The notes under the pieces: model-generated
What the model saw: only the letters and a program-made list of their open reading frames with translations
Told to the model about the DNA's origin: nothing
Database searches by the model: none
Assembly (NCBI RefSeq): GCF_029906345.1
Contig: NZ_JARYGY010000005.1
Location: 186,001 to 250,000, forward strand
DNA from: Aquimarina mycalae
Lineage (GTDB): Bacteria > Bacteroidota > Bacteroidia > Flavobacteriales > Flavobacteriaceae
Reading direction: 5' to 3'
DNA length: 64,000 nucleotides
Made by a program: the position numbers and the translations under genes
Shown: positions 26,486-35,598 of the stretch, piece after piece
How the letters are laid out: each line of letters opens with the position of its first letter
Position numbering within the stretch: the stretch's first letter is position 1

Positions 26486-27442
26486 ATGATGAATAATTAT
26501 AAAACAACAGATCCTAGCGTTTGGACTGGGAGAGAATCTAGTGATACATTGTATTTACATGAAAAAGTGAAATGTATTGATTTAGAACTTAATGAACTCC
26601 CTGAAGCACAAAAAACGTCATTTGCAATTTTAGGATATTCTTGTGATGAAGGTGTAAAAAGAAACTCAGGAAGAATTGGCGCAGCACAAGCCCCAGATAT
26701 GATAAGGAAGATGATGGCATCGTTATCTAATCATTTAAATAATGAAGTTGATATCATTGATATTGGGGATATTATATGCAAAGATGGTAACTTAGAAAAT
26801 GCTCAAAATATAACTTCAGGTAAAATATCACAACTTATTGATAAAAAGCATTTTAACTTTATTTTAGGAGGCGGTCATGATCTTGCATATGCACATTATA
26901 GAGGAATAAAAAAACACTTCCCTAATGCCTCCATTGGTATTATAAATCTAGATGCTCATTTTGATCTAAGAGCAGTAGAAAGCCAAGGGAATTCTGGCAC
27001 TCCATTTTATCAGATCGCAAAAGAAGAGAACGATCGTTTCAATTATCTTTGTCTTGGTATTCAGGAAGAATCCAACAACAGAGCATTGTTCGAAATTGCG
27101 GATCAACTTGAAGTTAAACACATTAAAAACACAAACTTTACTATCACTAACCAGGATCACGTCGCAGCTACTGTTGAAGATTTTATAAACTCAGTAGACC
27201 ACATATACCTCACTATTGATTTAGATGGCTTCTCCTCTTCATACGCACCTGGAGTAAGTGCTCCTTCTCCATTTGGTTTTTCTCCGGATATTGCTTTAGC
27301 TGTTATAGAACAAATATGTAACTCTGGTAAGCTAATCAGCACAGATATTGCAGAATTAAATCCTAATTATGATATTGATAACTCTACTGCTCGATTAGCA
27401 GCTCGAATAATATATTATATCATGAAATTCATTTCTTCGTAA
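26486..27442 (+). CDS. hutG: Formimidoylglutamase (arginase/ureohydrolase family)
   Basis: This enzyme converts N-formimidoyl-L-glutamate to glutamate and formamide, ending the hut route. All six manganese ligands of the family are visible: His131 in GGGHD, Asp156, His158 and Asp160 in DAHFD, and Asp245 and Asp247 in TIDLDGFSS. The APGVSAPSPFG segment after it is the family's substrate loop. At 318 residues it has normal length. It follows hutU after 38 bases. The absence of hutF or an N-formylglutamate hydrolase here fits the one-step formamide route. Confidence 0.93.
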   Translation: MMNNYKTTDPSVWTGRESSDTLYLHEKVKCIDLELNELPEAQKTSFAILGYSCDEGVKRNSGRIGAAQAPDMIRKMMASLSNHLNNEVDIIDIGDIICKDGNLENAQNITSGKISQLIDKKHFNFILGGGHDLAYAHYRGIKKHFPNASIGIINLDAHFDLRAVESQGNSGTPFYQIAKEENDRFNYLCLGIQEESNNRALFEIADQLEVKHIKNTNFTITNQDHVAATVEDFINSVDHIYLTIDLDGFSSSYAPGVSAPSPFGFSPDIALAVIEQICNSGKLISTDIAELNPNYDIDNSTARLAARIIYYIMKFISS

Positions 27443-27487
27443 TACTTGTATATTTTTATACTTATAAACTAATTCTTTCTCTCCAAG

Positions 27488-28129
27488 ATGGAACATCTTG
27501 CTATAATACTAATTTACATTCATGCTTTCTTTGGAGGAATAGGGTTACTATCTGGTTTAGTTAGTATTCTTGGCAAAAAAGGACGGTTTTATCATCGTTC
27601 AGGAGGAAAAGTATTTTCTGTTACAATGTTGATTAGTGCTTTAATCGCATTACCTATTACCCTTTTACCTAATCATGAAAACTTACTCCTACATCTTCTT
27701 TCTATTTTCACTATCTATCTTGTGATTTCAGGAAATCGAGTACTTAAGTTCAAAAAACACTATACTTTGGGTATGCTTGATATAACCATTACAGTTATAA
27801 TGGGACTCGTATTTATTAGTATGGTCATTATTGGTTTATACTACAAGCTTAATGAAATTCCCAAAAGCGCACTATTCTTCTTTTTTGGAGGATTTGGTAT
27901 AATGACTACAATACGTGATATAAAACTCTACAAAACATTTAAAACAGACCCAACAGCCTATTTATCTAACCATATTGGAAAGATGTCGGGTGCATATGGT
28001 GCTGCAGTTACAGCATTCTTACTAGCCGCATTAAACTCCAGTACTTTATGGGTTTGGTTAACGCCATCTTTGATAACACTTATGTTTGTTATTTTTTGGA
28101 GGCAAAAAATAACAAACATAAGACATTAG
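27488..28129 (+). CDS. Polytopic membrane protein, DUF2306-like
   Basis: The 213-residue protein has about six membrane helices (4-28, 45-60, 66-82, 96-118, 126-138, 168-205). It carries small basic motifs between helices (KKGRFYHRSGGKVFS) in which HR-x-GG resembles a heme- or quinone-side motif of DUF2306-type proteins. It lies 45 bases after hutG on the same strand, but with no role in histidine use that I can see. The family assignment is from pattern only. Confidence 0.55.
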   Translation: MEHLAIILIYIHAFFGGIGLLSGLVSILGKKGRFYHRSGGKVFSVTMLISALIALPITLLPNHENLLLHLLSIFTIYLVISGNRVLKFKKHYTLGMLDITITVIMGLVFISMVIIGLYYKLNEIPKSALFFFFGGFGIMTTIRDIKLYKTFKTDPTAYLSNHIGKMSGAYGAAVTAFLLAALNSSTLWVWLTPSLITLMFVIFWRQKITNIRH

Positions 28130-28178
28130 TTTCTGTAACGATATACATTACGAATCGTCTGATTACTAAACTATTTTT

Positions 28179-28691
28179 ATGACCTTCCAAAAAATTCTTG
28201 AACGTACATTACGATATTTTGTAGCCTTTTTCATATTTGTTTATGGTGCTGCTAAACCATTTCAATTTGGCAACAGAAGTGATTTACCAAATACCCCAGT
28301 AAATGAATTAAGCGGAATGGAATTAATGTGGTCTTTTTTTGGATATTCTCAAACATTACCTATTATCATTGGAGTATTGCAAGTATTAGGAGCTCTATTA
28401 TTATTGTCTCAACGCACAAAAATCATAGGAACATTATTACTGATTCCAATTATGGTTAATATTGTCTTGTTTGATGTTTTTTATCAGGTAAAAACAGGAG
28501 CAACTGTTAATGCGATAATATTTTTAATGATTTTATTGATCCTCCTCTTTTTTGAAAGAAATAAAATGATTCAGCTTTTTAAAATACTGCTATCACCATC
28601 AGAAAAAAATCCTAAAAGAGTACCTCTTTTTATTACTAGCGCTGTGCTGGCAGCTACTTTATTCTTTGTTTACACTTATTTACAGAAATAA
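28179..28691 (+). CDS. DoxX-like membrane protein
   Basis: The 170-residue protein has four to five helices (about 10-24, 58-78, 82-100, 105-125, 145-167). The first loop keeps the KPF..N..DLP and the ELMWSFFGYSQTLPIIIGVLQVLGALLLL segments seen in DoxX/MauE-related proteins, which are linked to redox or sulfur metabolism in some species. It lies 49 bases after the DUF2306-like gene and may share its transcript. Function unknown. Confidence 0.6.
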   Translation: MTFQKILERTLRYFVAFFIFVYGAAKPFQFGNRSDLPNTPVNELSGMELMWSFFGYSQTLPIIIGVLQVLGALLLLSQRTKIIGTLLLIPIMVNIVLFDVFYQVKTGATVNAIIFLMILLILLFFERNKMIQLFKILLSPSEKNPKRVPLFITSAVLAATLFFVYTYLQK

Positions 28692-28900
28692 TGATCGTTT
28701 AATGACATTCTTATATACAGATTATTAAATTAAAAACAAGTATATAAAAACAACTAAAATCTAATTACTTTCGTATCTTCGAGAAATACATAAATTCAAT
28801 TTCTCTTAACGGATTTAATCTAGATTGATCACTTTTTGGGCTTTTACTAACACAAAAACGTTCTTTCATCTAAAAAAATAGAGGTGATTAATTATGTTTT

Positions 28901-30781
28901 ATGGAGGCAATTAATTTTTATCAAATATCAGTTTTTCTTTTACAAGGGTTCGTTGTTTCCTTTTTAGTATTGACTTTATTTCATTTTCGGAAGGTAACTG
29001 GTAATGGATTGTTATTTACCACATTAGGTATGTTTCAATTTATTCAGGTGTTTACAGCTACCACAATGTACTTTGAAATTTATGATGGTATTACAGTATC
29101 TCCAGGATCTTCAGTACTATTCTCGGTTACACTATTTACTGTGTTAATATTCTACATTAAAGAAGACGCCTTGCTAACCAGAAGACTTATCTACGCTTTA
29201 GTAATTGCTAATTTAATGATCGTTATTTTGCTCATGCTTTTCGGAATCAATTTAGAAGATTCTAATATGCATCAGGTATCATTTACAATCCTATCCGACT
29301 TCTTTAATACCAACATTTTTTTGTTGGTTTATGGCACACTTCTTCTATTTTTAGATTCCATTTTGCTAATTTTTATTTTTGAATTCATATCTAAGCATAT
29401 TCGGGTGCTTTTTTTCAGGGTTTTTCTTACCATGCTTGCTGTACTTGTATTTGACGTTGTTTTGTTTAGTGTAGTTGGTTTTTGGAACTCTGATAATATT
29501 AAGAGTTTTTTGATTTCTGGATTAACATCCAAAATAACAATGAGTTTTTATTACGGAATACTATTTACCATCTATCTTAAGTATTTCCAAAGAGATGTCT
29601 CTGAAAACAGTTATTCTACTTTTAAAGACATTTATCATTCGCTTACGTATCGTCAAAAATTTGAAGAAGCTGAAAAAGTAATACAACTAAGTGAAAACAG
29701 ATACCAAACCCTGACAGATATATCACCAGTTGGAATATTTATGACAAAAGCGAACGGAAAAACCACTTTTGTAAATGAAAAATGGTGTAATATTTCTGGA
29801 TTATCTCAACAAGAAGCGATAGAAGATGGATGGCTAAAAGCTGTGCATCCAGAAGATAGAAAAAGATTAAAGTCTGGTTGGTATAACAATGCTAAAAATA
29901 GAGACGCTTCTCATGCAGAATATAGGTTTTTACGTGCTGATGGTTCTGTAAAATGGGTTTTAGGTCAAGCAATACCAGAATACAATGAGAAAAACGAAGT
30001 TATAGGGTATGTAGGTACCACTACGGATATTACAGAACTTAAGCTCTATGAAATAGAATTAAATAAGATGAAAGATAAGGCGGAGGAAAGTGATCGTCTT
30101 AAATCCGCTTTTCTTGCCAATATGAGTCATGAGATACGAACTCCAATGAATGGCATATTAGGTTTTGCTGAATTACTTAAAGAACCAGTGCTTACAGGAG
30201 ATGAACAGCACTTATATATTAGTCTAATTGAAGAAAGTGGAGCCCGTATGCTTAATATCATAAGGGATATCATTGATATTTCTAAAATAGAATCAGGACA
30301 GGTAAAGGTTTTTCCTTCTGAAGTGGATATTAATGAGCAGGTTGAATATTTATATCAGTTTTTTAAACCTGAAGCTGATCGTAAAGGTCTTCAACTATCA
30401 TATATCAATGAATTAGCCAACAATAAAGCTATTCTTAAGACCGATAAGGAAAAATTCAATGCGATATTAACCAACCTAGTTAAAAACGCTATTAAATACA
30501 CCCCAGAAGGCTCTATATCGTTTGGATATCAAAAGAAAGGTGAATTTTTAGAGTTTTTTGTAAAAGATACAGGTATGGGTATTGCTAAAAATCGTCAAAA
30601 AGCAATTTTTGAACGCTTTGTACAAGCAGATATCGAAAATAACTATGCTATTGAAGGCGCTGGTATTGGACTATCTATTGCAAAAGCTTTTACAGAAATG
30701 TTAGGAGGTGAAATTTGGTTGGATAGTAAAAAAGATTTAGGCTCCATTTTTTATTTTACCATTCCTTATACTAATATATAA
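28901..30781 (+). CDS. Membrane PAS sensor histidine kinase, orphan
   Basis: The 626-residue protein has seven hydrophobic segments within residues 1-220 (a 7TM-like input module with little periplasmic loop). A PAS domain follows (about 258-385, ending GTTDITELKLYE), then a HisKA dimerisation helix with phospho-acceptor His410 in SHEIRTPMNG, and a HATPase domain with N box (LTNLVKNAIKYTPEG) and G boxes (DTGMGIAKNRQ, GAGIGLSIAKAF). No receiver domain is attached, and no response regulator lies within 20 kb on either side. The 7TM-PAS layout suggests sensing a membrane or intracellular signal. Confidence 0.93.
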   Translation: MEAINFYQISVFLLQGFVVSFLVLTLFHFRKVTGNGLLFTTLGMFQFIQVFTATTMYFEIYDGITVSPGSSVLFSVTLFTVLIFYIKEDALLTRRLIYALVIANLMIVILLMLFGINLEDSNMHQVSFTILSDFFNTNIFLLVYGTLLLFLDSILLIFIFEFISKHIRVLFFRVFLTMLAVLVFDVVLFSVVGFWNSDNIKSFLISGLTSKITMSFYYGILFTIYLKYFQRDVSENSYSTFKDIYHSLTYRQKFEEAEKVIQLSENRYQTLTDISPVGIFMTKANGKTTFVNEKWCNISGLSQQEAIEDGWLKAVHPEDRKRLKSGWYNNAKNRDASHAEYRFLRADGSVKWVLGQAIPEYNEKNEVIGYVGTTTDITELKLYEIELNKMKDKAEESDRLKSAFLANMSHEIRTPMNGILGFAELLKEPVLTGDEQHLYISLIEESGARMLNIIRDIIDISKIESGQVKVFPSEVDINEQVEYLYQFFKPEADRKGLQLSYINELANNKAILKTDKEKFNAILTNLVKNAIKYTPEGSISFGYQKKGEFLEFFVKDTGMGIAKNRQKAIFERFVQADIENNYAIEGAGIGLSIAKAFTEMLGGEIWLDSKKDLGSIFYFTIPYTNI

Positions 30782-30840
30782 ATCACCCTAAAAGTTATAA
30801 CTATATCTGCCACACATATATTCTATTAAAAATTGAGTTA

Positions 30841-31329
30841 TTATCGATCAAAAACTAAGCTTTCCACCCAATAATTGATTAACTCAGAATGTTTCATTTC
30901 AACTAAACTACCAGTCCAAGGATCTGCTATTAAAACGATATCATCTCCCTCATATCCTATAATCAATAAGGCGTGTGCTCTATGACCTCCATAATTTTGC
31001 GTTCCAATTAGAACAGGTTGGCTATTATCAATATATCCTTGTATTTCTGCAAATGTTAATTTTGGGTCGTGTCCCATAATCTCACTTCGATACTCTGTCC
31101 GAACATATGCAAAATGTGATGATATTTGTGGATGTAATGTAAATAAATCTAAACCTTGATTATTAGCTTCAAACATTTCATCCAGTGTTTTCCCGGTTAA
31201 ATGAAGTCCATAATTCTGTAACGCCATGGACAACGCTGCTGCCCAACAATTATTTATTCCTATTTGACGTTCAATTAGAATATCAAGTTTTGATCTTACG
31301 TTTCCTTTAGTACTGGTTAATTCGTCCAT
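30841..31329 (-). CDS. Orphan C39-like / papain-fold cysteine peptidase
   Basis: The 162-residue soluble protein has a peptidase C39-like domain. It has Cys28 in GINNCWAAALSMAL, His in GGHRAHALLIIGYE (about 127-140), and Asp in LIADPWTGS. These three are the catalytic triad of AvrRpt2-like and C39-like papain-fold enzymes. There is no signal peptide, no membrane part and no ABC transporter attached, so it is not a bacteriocin exporter. No likely substrate gene is adjacent. It could act on a cytoplasmic protein or be secreted by a non-classical route; both are guesses. Confidence 0.7.
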   Translation of the reverse strand: MDELTSTKGNVRSKLDILIERQIGINNCWAAALSMALQNYGLHLTGKTLDEMFEANNQGLDLFTLHPQISSHFAYVRTEYRSEIMGHDPKLTFAEIQGYIDNSQPVLIGTQNYGGHRAHALLIIGYEGDDIVLIADPWTGSLVEMKHSELINYWVESLVFDR

Positions 31330-31478
31330 AACATATATAATTTTGTGTTTATAATAATTAAGTTGGAATTATTTATTTTGAATAAACAATTATCTATAAA
31401 AATAAAGAAAAACTAACTACCGAACAATAATCATGAGTATGAATAAACTGACAATAACTAAGGGAAATTATAACTCTA

Positions 31479-32303
31479 TTACAGATTGTTTTCTATCCAA
31501 TTAACAATTGTTTTTATAAGTTTTTCTCTATCTATGTCATTATGAAGTTCGTGATACCCTTTATCAAACAAAACAAGATCAGCATACGAAGTTTTTTTTG
31601 AAAAATCTTGAGTGCCTGTATAATCAATTATCTTATCATCAGTGCCGTGAACCAATAACATTGGAGTTTCTAACATATCAGCATGGTCAATCGCCCAAGA
31701 TCCAGCTTCTATAATTGGAAAAGAAAAGTTAGGGCTTATTTTATCGTGAATTAAAGGATCATTTTGATATTTCTTTACTTCATCAGGGATTCTAGATATA
31801 GCCTCTACATCCAATTCGGAAGGCAATGTGACTGAAGGTGCTATTTTTTGCAGTAACTTACCTATAGTCATTTTCCAGGCAGGTGGCTGAAACGCTAAGC
31901 GTAAAAACGGGCTAGTTGCTATTGCTCCTGTTATTTCTGGTTTGTTTCGCAATACATAATTAATTATCAGATTTCCTCCCATACTATGTCCATACAAGAA
32001 AACAGGAGTGTTACCCTCTATTTCTTTAGCTTTGTAGAACATCATACTTATCACCTCCATAAGAGATGCATAACCAGGACAATGACCTCTTTTTCCACTA
32101 CTCTTCCCATGACCGAAGTTATCATAAGTAATCACACCAAATTGTTTAGCTAATAACTCAGGTACAACATAATCAGCATATCTAGATGAATGTTCTCCCA
32201 TTCCATGTACCAGCAGTACTATTGCTTTGTAGTCATCGGGCATCCAATACTGGCCAAAAAGAGTGTATTTTTTATATTCAAAAAAGAATTCTTCATGCTG
32301 CAT
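31479..32303 (-). CDS. Alpha/beta hydrolase, monoacylglycerol-lipase-like
   Basis: The 274-residue protein has the HGMGEHSSRY oxyanion segment (33-42), a nucleophile elbow GHSMGG with Ser107, an acid in LVHGTDDKIID and the catalytic His in GYHELHND. This order and spacing match lysophospholipase/monoglyceride-lipase-type serine hydrolases of the PldB/YtpA group. It lacks a signal peptide and is thus cytoplasmic. It is monocistronic. A role in membrane-lipid turnover is the family expectation. Confidence 0.85.
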   Translation of the reverse strand: MQHEEFFFEYKKYTLFGQYWMPDDYKAIVLLVHGMGEHSSRYADYVVPELLAKQFGVITYDNFGHGKSSGKRGHCPGYASLMEVISMMFYKAKEIEGNTPVFLYGHSMGGNLIINYVLRNKPEITGAIATSPFLRLAFQPPAWKMTIGKLLQKIAPSVTLPSELDVEAISRIPDEVKKYQNDPLIHDKISPNFSFPIIEAGSWAIDHADMLETPMLLVHGTDDKIIDYTGTQDFSKKTSYADLVLFDKGYHELHNDIDREKLIKTIVNWIENNL

Positions 32304-32528
32304 GAGTTAAATATACCATTTTATGATTGTTAACTTACCTAAACGATTCGTATTGTTTAAAATTTAATATCCGATTTAATTTCAAAAAAACACACTGAAA
32401 CATATCATCAAACCCAATATTATGTAATTCTTGTTAAATATAAATCAATAACTACCCAATATGTATTTTGCCTAGACACGAATATGATGTTTCTTATTTT
32501 CGAAACTAGATATATAAAATCTATAGAC

Positions 32529-33089
32529 ATGAAAAAAAATGATTTTTTAAACAACTTCGGAACACTTCAAGCTCCTAAATTGCTTGTAGAGCTATTGGAT
32601 TTTAGCAATACTATTCCAGATAATCATCGATTCTCTATGGGGTTTGAATTTATGATTGATAAAGAAAAACATATGCTTGCATCATATTCTGAAGATGAAG
32701 ATTTTCTTACTTCTTTTTATGAATTTGCGTATGCAGATGGTTCTGGATCCACATATGCACTTTGGCTGCAAGACAGAGATAAAACTCTTGATGAATCACC
32801 AATTGTAGCTTTTGGCAGTGAAGGTGGATATCATATTATAGCAAGAAATATGGTAGACTTTTTACAAATTCTTACTTATGATGTGGATCCAATGATTGAT
32901 TGGGAGGATATATACTATTATAAAGACGAACCTAATTATGAACAAAGCCCATACAATAACAGCTTTATACAATGGCTTGAAGATAAATTTAACCTATCCT
33001 CTGTAGTAAATGCTGATACAATTGTACAACGCACTAAAAACATACTTCAGCAAGATTTTAATGATTGGATGAAACAGTACTATTCATAA
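32529..33089 (+). CDS. SMI1/KNR4 (SUKH)-like protein
   Basis: The frame is open from ATG 32484, but the preceding 15 residues are an odd hydrophobic run. ATG 32529 (MKKNDFLNN) gives a normal start and 186 residues. The pattern FGFEFMIDK..LASYSEDEDF, FAYADGSGSTYALW, VAFGSEGGYHIIARNMVDFL matches SUKH-fold proteins, where the G-S/T-x-Y and FGSEG segments line the pocket. Many are immunity proteins to nuclease toxins, yet no toxin, VgrG or PAAR gene is near. A housekeeping or lone immunity role cannot be separated. Confidence 0.6.
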   Translation: MKKNDFLNNFGTLQAPKLLVELLDFSNTIPDNHRFSMGFEFMIDKEKHMLASYSEDEDFLTSFYEFAYADGSGSTYALWLQDRDKTLDESPIVAFGSEGGYHIIARNMVDFLQILTYDVDPMIDWEDIYYYKDEPNYEQSPYNNSFIQWLEDKFNLSSVVNADTIVQRTKNILQQDFNDWMKQYYS

Positions 33090-33224
33090 TACTATCCTTT
33101 ACAGACAGAATTTACGATTTTAATAATTCGAATGATATAAAGAATGTATTATCCAATATAGTTTATCATTTAGAACGCAACTTGGAAAATAAAATATTAA
33201 AATTAATATTACGAAAATGAAAAT

Positions 33225-33264
33225 CTTTAATGTTTTGAGAACAACTAGCTCTCAAACATTAAAG
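33225..33264 (-). terminator. Terminator overlapping the end of the maoC-like gene
   Basis: TCTCAAACATTAAAG (33250-33264) pairs with CTTTAATGTTTTGAGA (33225-33240, one bulge), with T-rich sequence downstream on the minus strand. The hairpin begins inside the last codons of the gene, so the stop codon lies in the loop. Confidence 0.75.
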
Positions 33265-33712
33265 ACACAAATTCCGCAACGCAAGCTGGTTTTTCTACAC
33301 CTTCTATTTCTACTGAGCAATTCCAGGTAATTTTTAGTCCTTTTTCTGCATATTCTTCTATTTTTTGGATACTGCTATGGAGTCGTAATCGGCTATCTAC
33401 CATAACTGGATGTGGAAATCGTACTTTATTGAGCCCATAATTGACCCCCATTGCAAAACTCTCTATACTAATTAAATCCATTAACATCTTAGACAATAAA
33501 GATATTGATAGAAAACCATGTGCAATTGGTTTTTTAAAGGGAGATTCTTTTTTAATACGCTCTAAATCAACATGTACCCATTGAAAATCCTGAGTTGCTT
33601 CTGCAAAAGCATTGATCATTTTCTGAGTAACCGTTAACCATTGCCCTATAGGTAATGATTGTCCTTCTTGAGCTTTAAACTCTTCAAAATTTTTACAAAC
33701 TAATTGATTCAT
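33245..33712 (-). CDS. MaoC-like hydratase, last gene of the acyl-CoA cluster
   Basis: The 155-residue hot-dog-fold protein has the MaoC signature: AFAEATQDFQWVHVD with catalytic Asp and His, followed by FKKPIAHGFLSISLLSKML. These enzymes hydrate enoyl-CoA to (R)-3-hydroxyacyl-CoA or act as acyl-CoA hydratases. It ends a set of minus-strand genes with small gaps, starting near 44 kb. A likely role is the hydratase step that follows dehydrogenation. A terminator is embedded in its 3' end. Confidence 0.87.
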   Translation of the reverse strand: MNQLVCKNFEEFKAQEGQSLPIGQWLTVTQKMINAFAEATQDFQWVHVDLERIKKESPFKKPIAHGFLSISLLSKMLMDLISIESFAMGVNYGLNKVRFPHPVMVDSRLRLHSSIQKIEEYAEKGLKITWNCSVEIEGVEKPACVAEFVSLMFES

Positions 33713-33797
33713 GATATTTCTAAATATTTTTTCGATAGTATGAACACGAATACTTTTCTTTTAAAAATATTACATTCTTAATCCTATCACGATAGCA

Positions 33798-34535
33798 CTA
33801 TCTCGAGATACCTCCATCAATGGTTAAGCATATTCCAGAAACATAGGATGCCTCATCTGAAGCAAGATATAGATAACCATATGCGATATCTAATGGTGTT
33901 GCTGCCTTTTTAAGAGGTATTTGTGACTTAATACCTTCTAGATGTTCATCAGGTATTTGTTCTGTCATTTCGGTTAATGTAAAACCTGGAGCTAATGCAT
34001 TCGCGGTTATTCCATACTTTCCCAGTTCCATGGTCCAAGTTTTAGACATTGCTATCACACCTGCCTTAGTAGCTGCATAATTCGTCTGTCCAAAATTACC
34101 ACGTAACCCTACATTAGAAGCGGCAGATACTATTCGTCCATATCCTGCTTCTTTCATATACTGCGAAACCACTTGCGTACAAAGAAAAACTCCTTTAAGA
34201 TTTACGTCAATCACCGCATCCCACTCTGCTTCACTCATTTTATGAAGCGTACGATCTTTAGTGATACCTGCATTGTTAATTAGGATATCTATTTTACCAT
34301 GTTTTTCGTGGATTCTCTTAGCTTCGGTTTCAATAGCTACTTTATCAGTTACAGAAATACTACTAAATTCTGCTCTACCTCCTTTGGCAGAAATAGCCGT
34401 AGCCACACGTTCTCCTTCTTTCAGAAGATCCCAAATAATCACTGTTGCTCCTTCACTAGCAAATAATTCGGAAATGGCTTTACCTATTCCTCTAGCGCCT
34501 CCTGTGATAATAGCAACTTTATTTTTTAATCTCAT
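33798..34535 (-). CDS. FabG-like SDR (3-oxoacyl / acetoacetyl-CoA reductase type)
   Basis: The 245-residue SDR has IITGGARGIGKAISEL (8-23), NNAGITKDRTLHKM, SAASNVGLRGNFGQTNYAATKAG with the Ser-Tyr-Lys triad, and a C-terminal GGISR. The NNAGITKD segment and length are like FabG and PhaB, which interconvert 3-oxo- and 3-hydroxyacyl thioesters using NADPH. Given its neighbours, a 3-hydroxyacyl-CoA step is more likely than fatty-acid synthesis. It lies 85 bases upstream of the MaoC gene. Confidence 0.85.
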   Translation of the reverse strand: MRLKNKVAIITGGARGIGKAISELFASEGATVIIWDLLKEGERVATAISAKGGRAEFSSISVTDKVAIETEAKRIHEKHGKIDILINNAGITKDRTLHKMSEAEWDAVIDVNLKGVFLCTQVVSQYMKEAGYGRIVSAASNVGLRGNFGQTNYAATKAGVIAMSKTWTMELGKYGITANALAPGFTLTEMTEQIPDEHLEGIKSQIPLKKAATPLDIAYGYLYLASDEASYVSGICLTIDGGISR

Positions 34536-34619
34536 GTATTAGGTTATTTATATGATATTATAGTATCACACCTTGATCAACTCAGTGTGACTAGATACAT
34601 TAATTTTTATAAATCATTA

Positions 34620-35597
34620 TCAAGAACATTGAATCACCACTTTGCCTCTTACCTTTCGTTGCATCATTTCTTCTAATGCACTAGTAGCTTCTTTAAGAGG
34701 GTATATTTTATGAATATGTGGTTTTAATTTTCCTGCTCCATACCAATTCATTAATTCCATAGTGTTTTCCATATTCCTTTTAGGTGTTTTCATAGCAAAA
34801 CTTCCCCAAAAGACCCCTACAATTGCACAACCTTTTAGTAATGCTAAATTCAAAGGGATTTTTGGAATATCTCCAGCCGCAAAACCTACAACCAGATAAC
34901 GACCTTCCCAAGCCATTCCGCGGATAGCTGCTTCAGAATAGTCTCCACCAACAGGATCATATACCACATCAACCCCCTTACCTTCTGTTAGTTCTTTTAT
35001 TTTGGTTTTGAGATCTTCATTTTGATAATTTATAACTTCATCAGCACCATATTCTTTACATAATTGTAGTTTTTCTTCAGAAGAAGCTGCTGCAATTACT
35101 TTAGCTCCCATTAGTTTTCCTAACTCTACAGCTGCTAAACCAACACCACCAGAAGCACCTAACACCAAAAGAGTTTCTCCTTTCTTAAGTTTTGCCCTAT
35201 CTTTTAATGCATGATATGAAGTACCATACGCCATCATAAACGAAGCAGCTATTGGAAAATCCATCATCGGTGGTTTTTTGAAACAAGCATTCCCAGGGAC
35301 CACAACTTCTTCTGCATAACCGCCGTGCATTACAAATCCAAAAACCTCATCACCTGGTTTTACGTGAGTAATATCTGCTCCTACTTCTTTTACAACACCT
35401 GCTATATCGCTACCAGGAGTAAATGGCAATTCTGGTTTAAATTGATATAACCCTTGAACTATTAAGGTATCAGGAAAGTTAACTCCGCAAGCTTTCACAG
35501 TAACAACAACTTCTTTTTCTTTAGCTTTTGGACTTTTTATATCTTCTATAGTCAAATTAGAAGGTGGTCCGAATTGTTTACAAACTATAGCTTCCAT
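34620..35597 (-). CDS. Zinc-free MDR oxidoreductase, quinone-reductase/enoyl-reductase type
   Basis: The 325-residue member of the medium-chain dehydrogenase superfamily has GVNFPDTLIVQGLYQ in place of zinc ligands (no catalytic zinc Cys/His pattern). Its NADPH site is LVLGASGGVGLAAVELGKLMGA, and it contains GKGVDVVYDPVGGDYSE. Relatives are NADPH:quinone oxidoreductases and enoyl-thioester reductases. Within this acyl-CoA cluster a reductase acting on an unsaturated CoA ester is possible. Its start codon lies one base after the stop of the next upstream gene, so the two are translationally coupled. Confidence 0.87.
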   Translation of the reverse strand: MEAIVCKQFGPPSNLTIEDIKSPKAKEKEVVVTVKACGVNFPDTLIVQGLYQFKPELPFTPGSDIAGVVKEVGADITHVKPGDEVFGFVMHGGYAEEVVVPGNACFKKPPMMDFPIAASFMMAYGTSYHALKDRAKLKKGETLLVLGASGGVGLAAVELGKLMGAKVIAAASSEEKLQLCKEYGADEVINYQNEDLKTKIKELTEGKGVDVVYDPVGGDYSEAAIRGMAWEGRYLVVGFAAGDIPKIPLNLALLKGCAIVGVFWGSFAMKTPKRNMENTMELMNWYGAGKLKPHIHKIYPLKEATSALEEMMQRKVRGKVVIQCS

Positions 35598-35598
35598 G

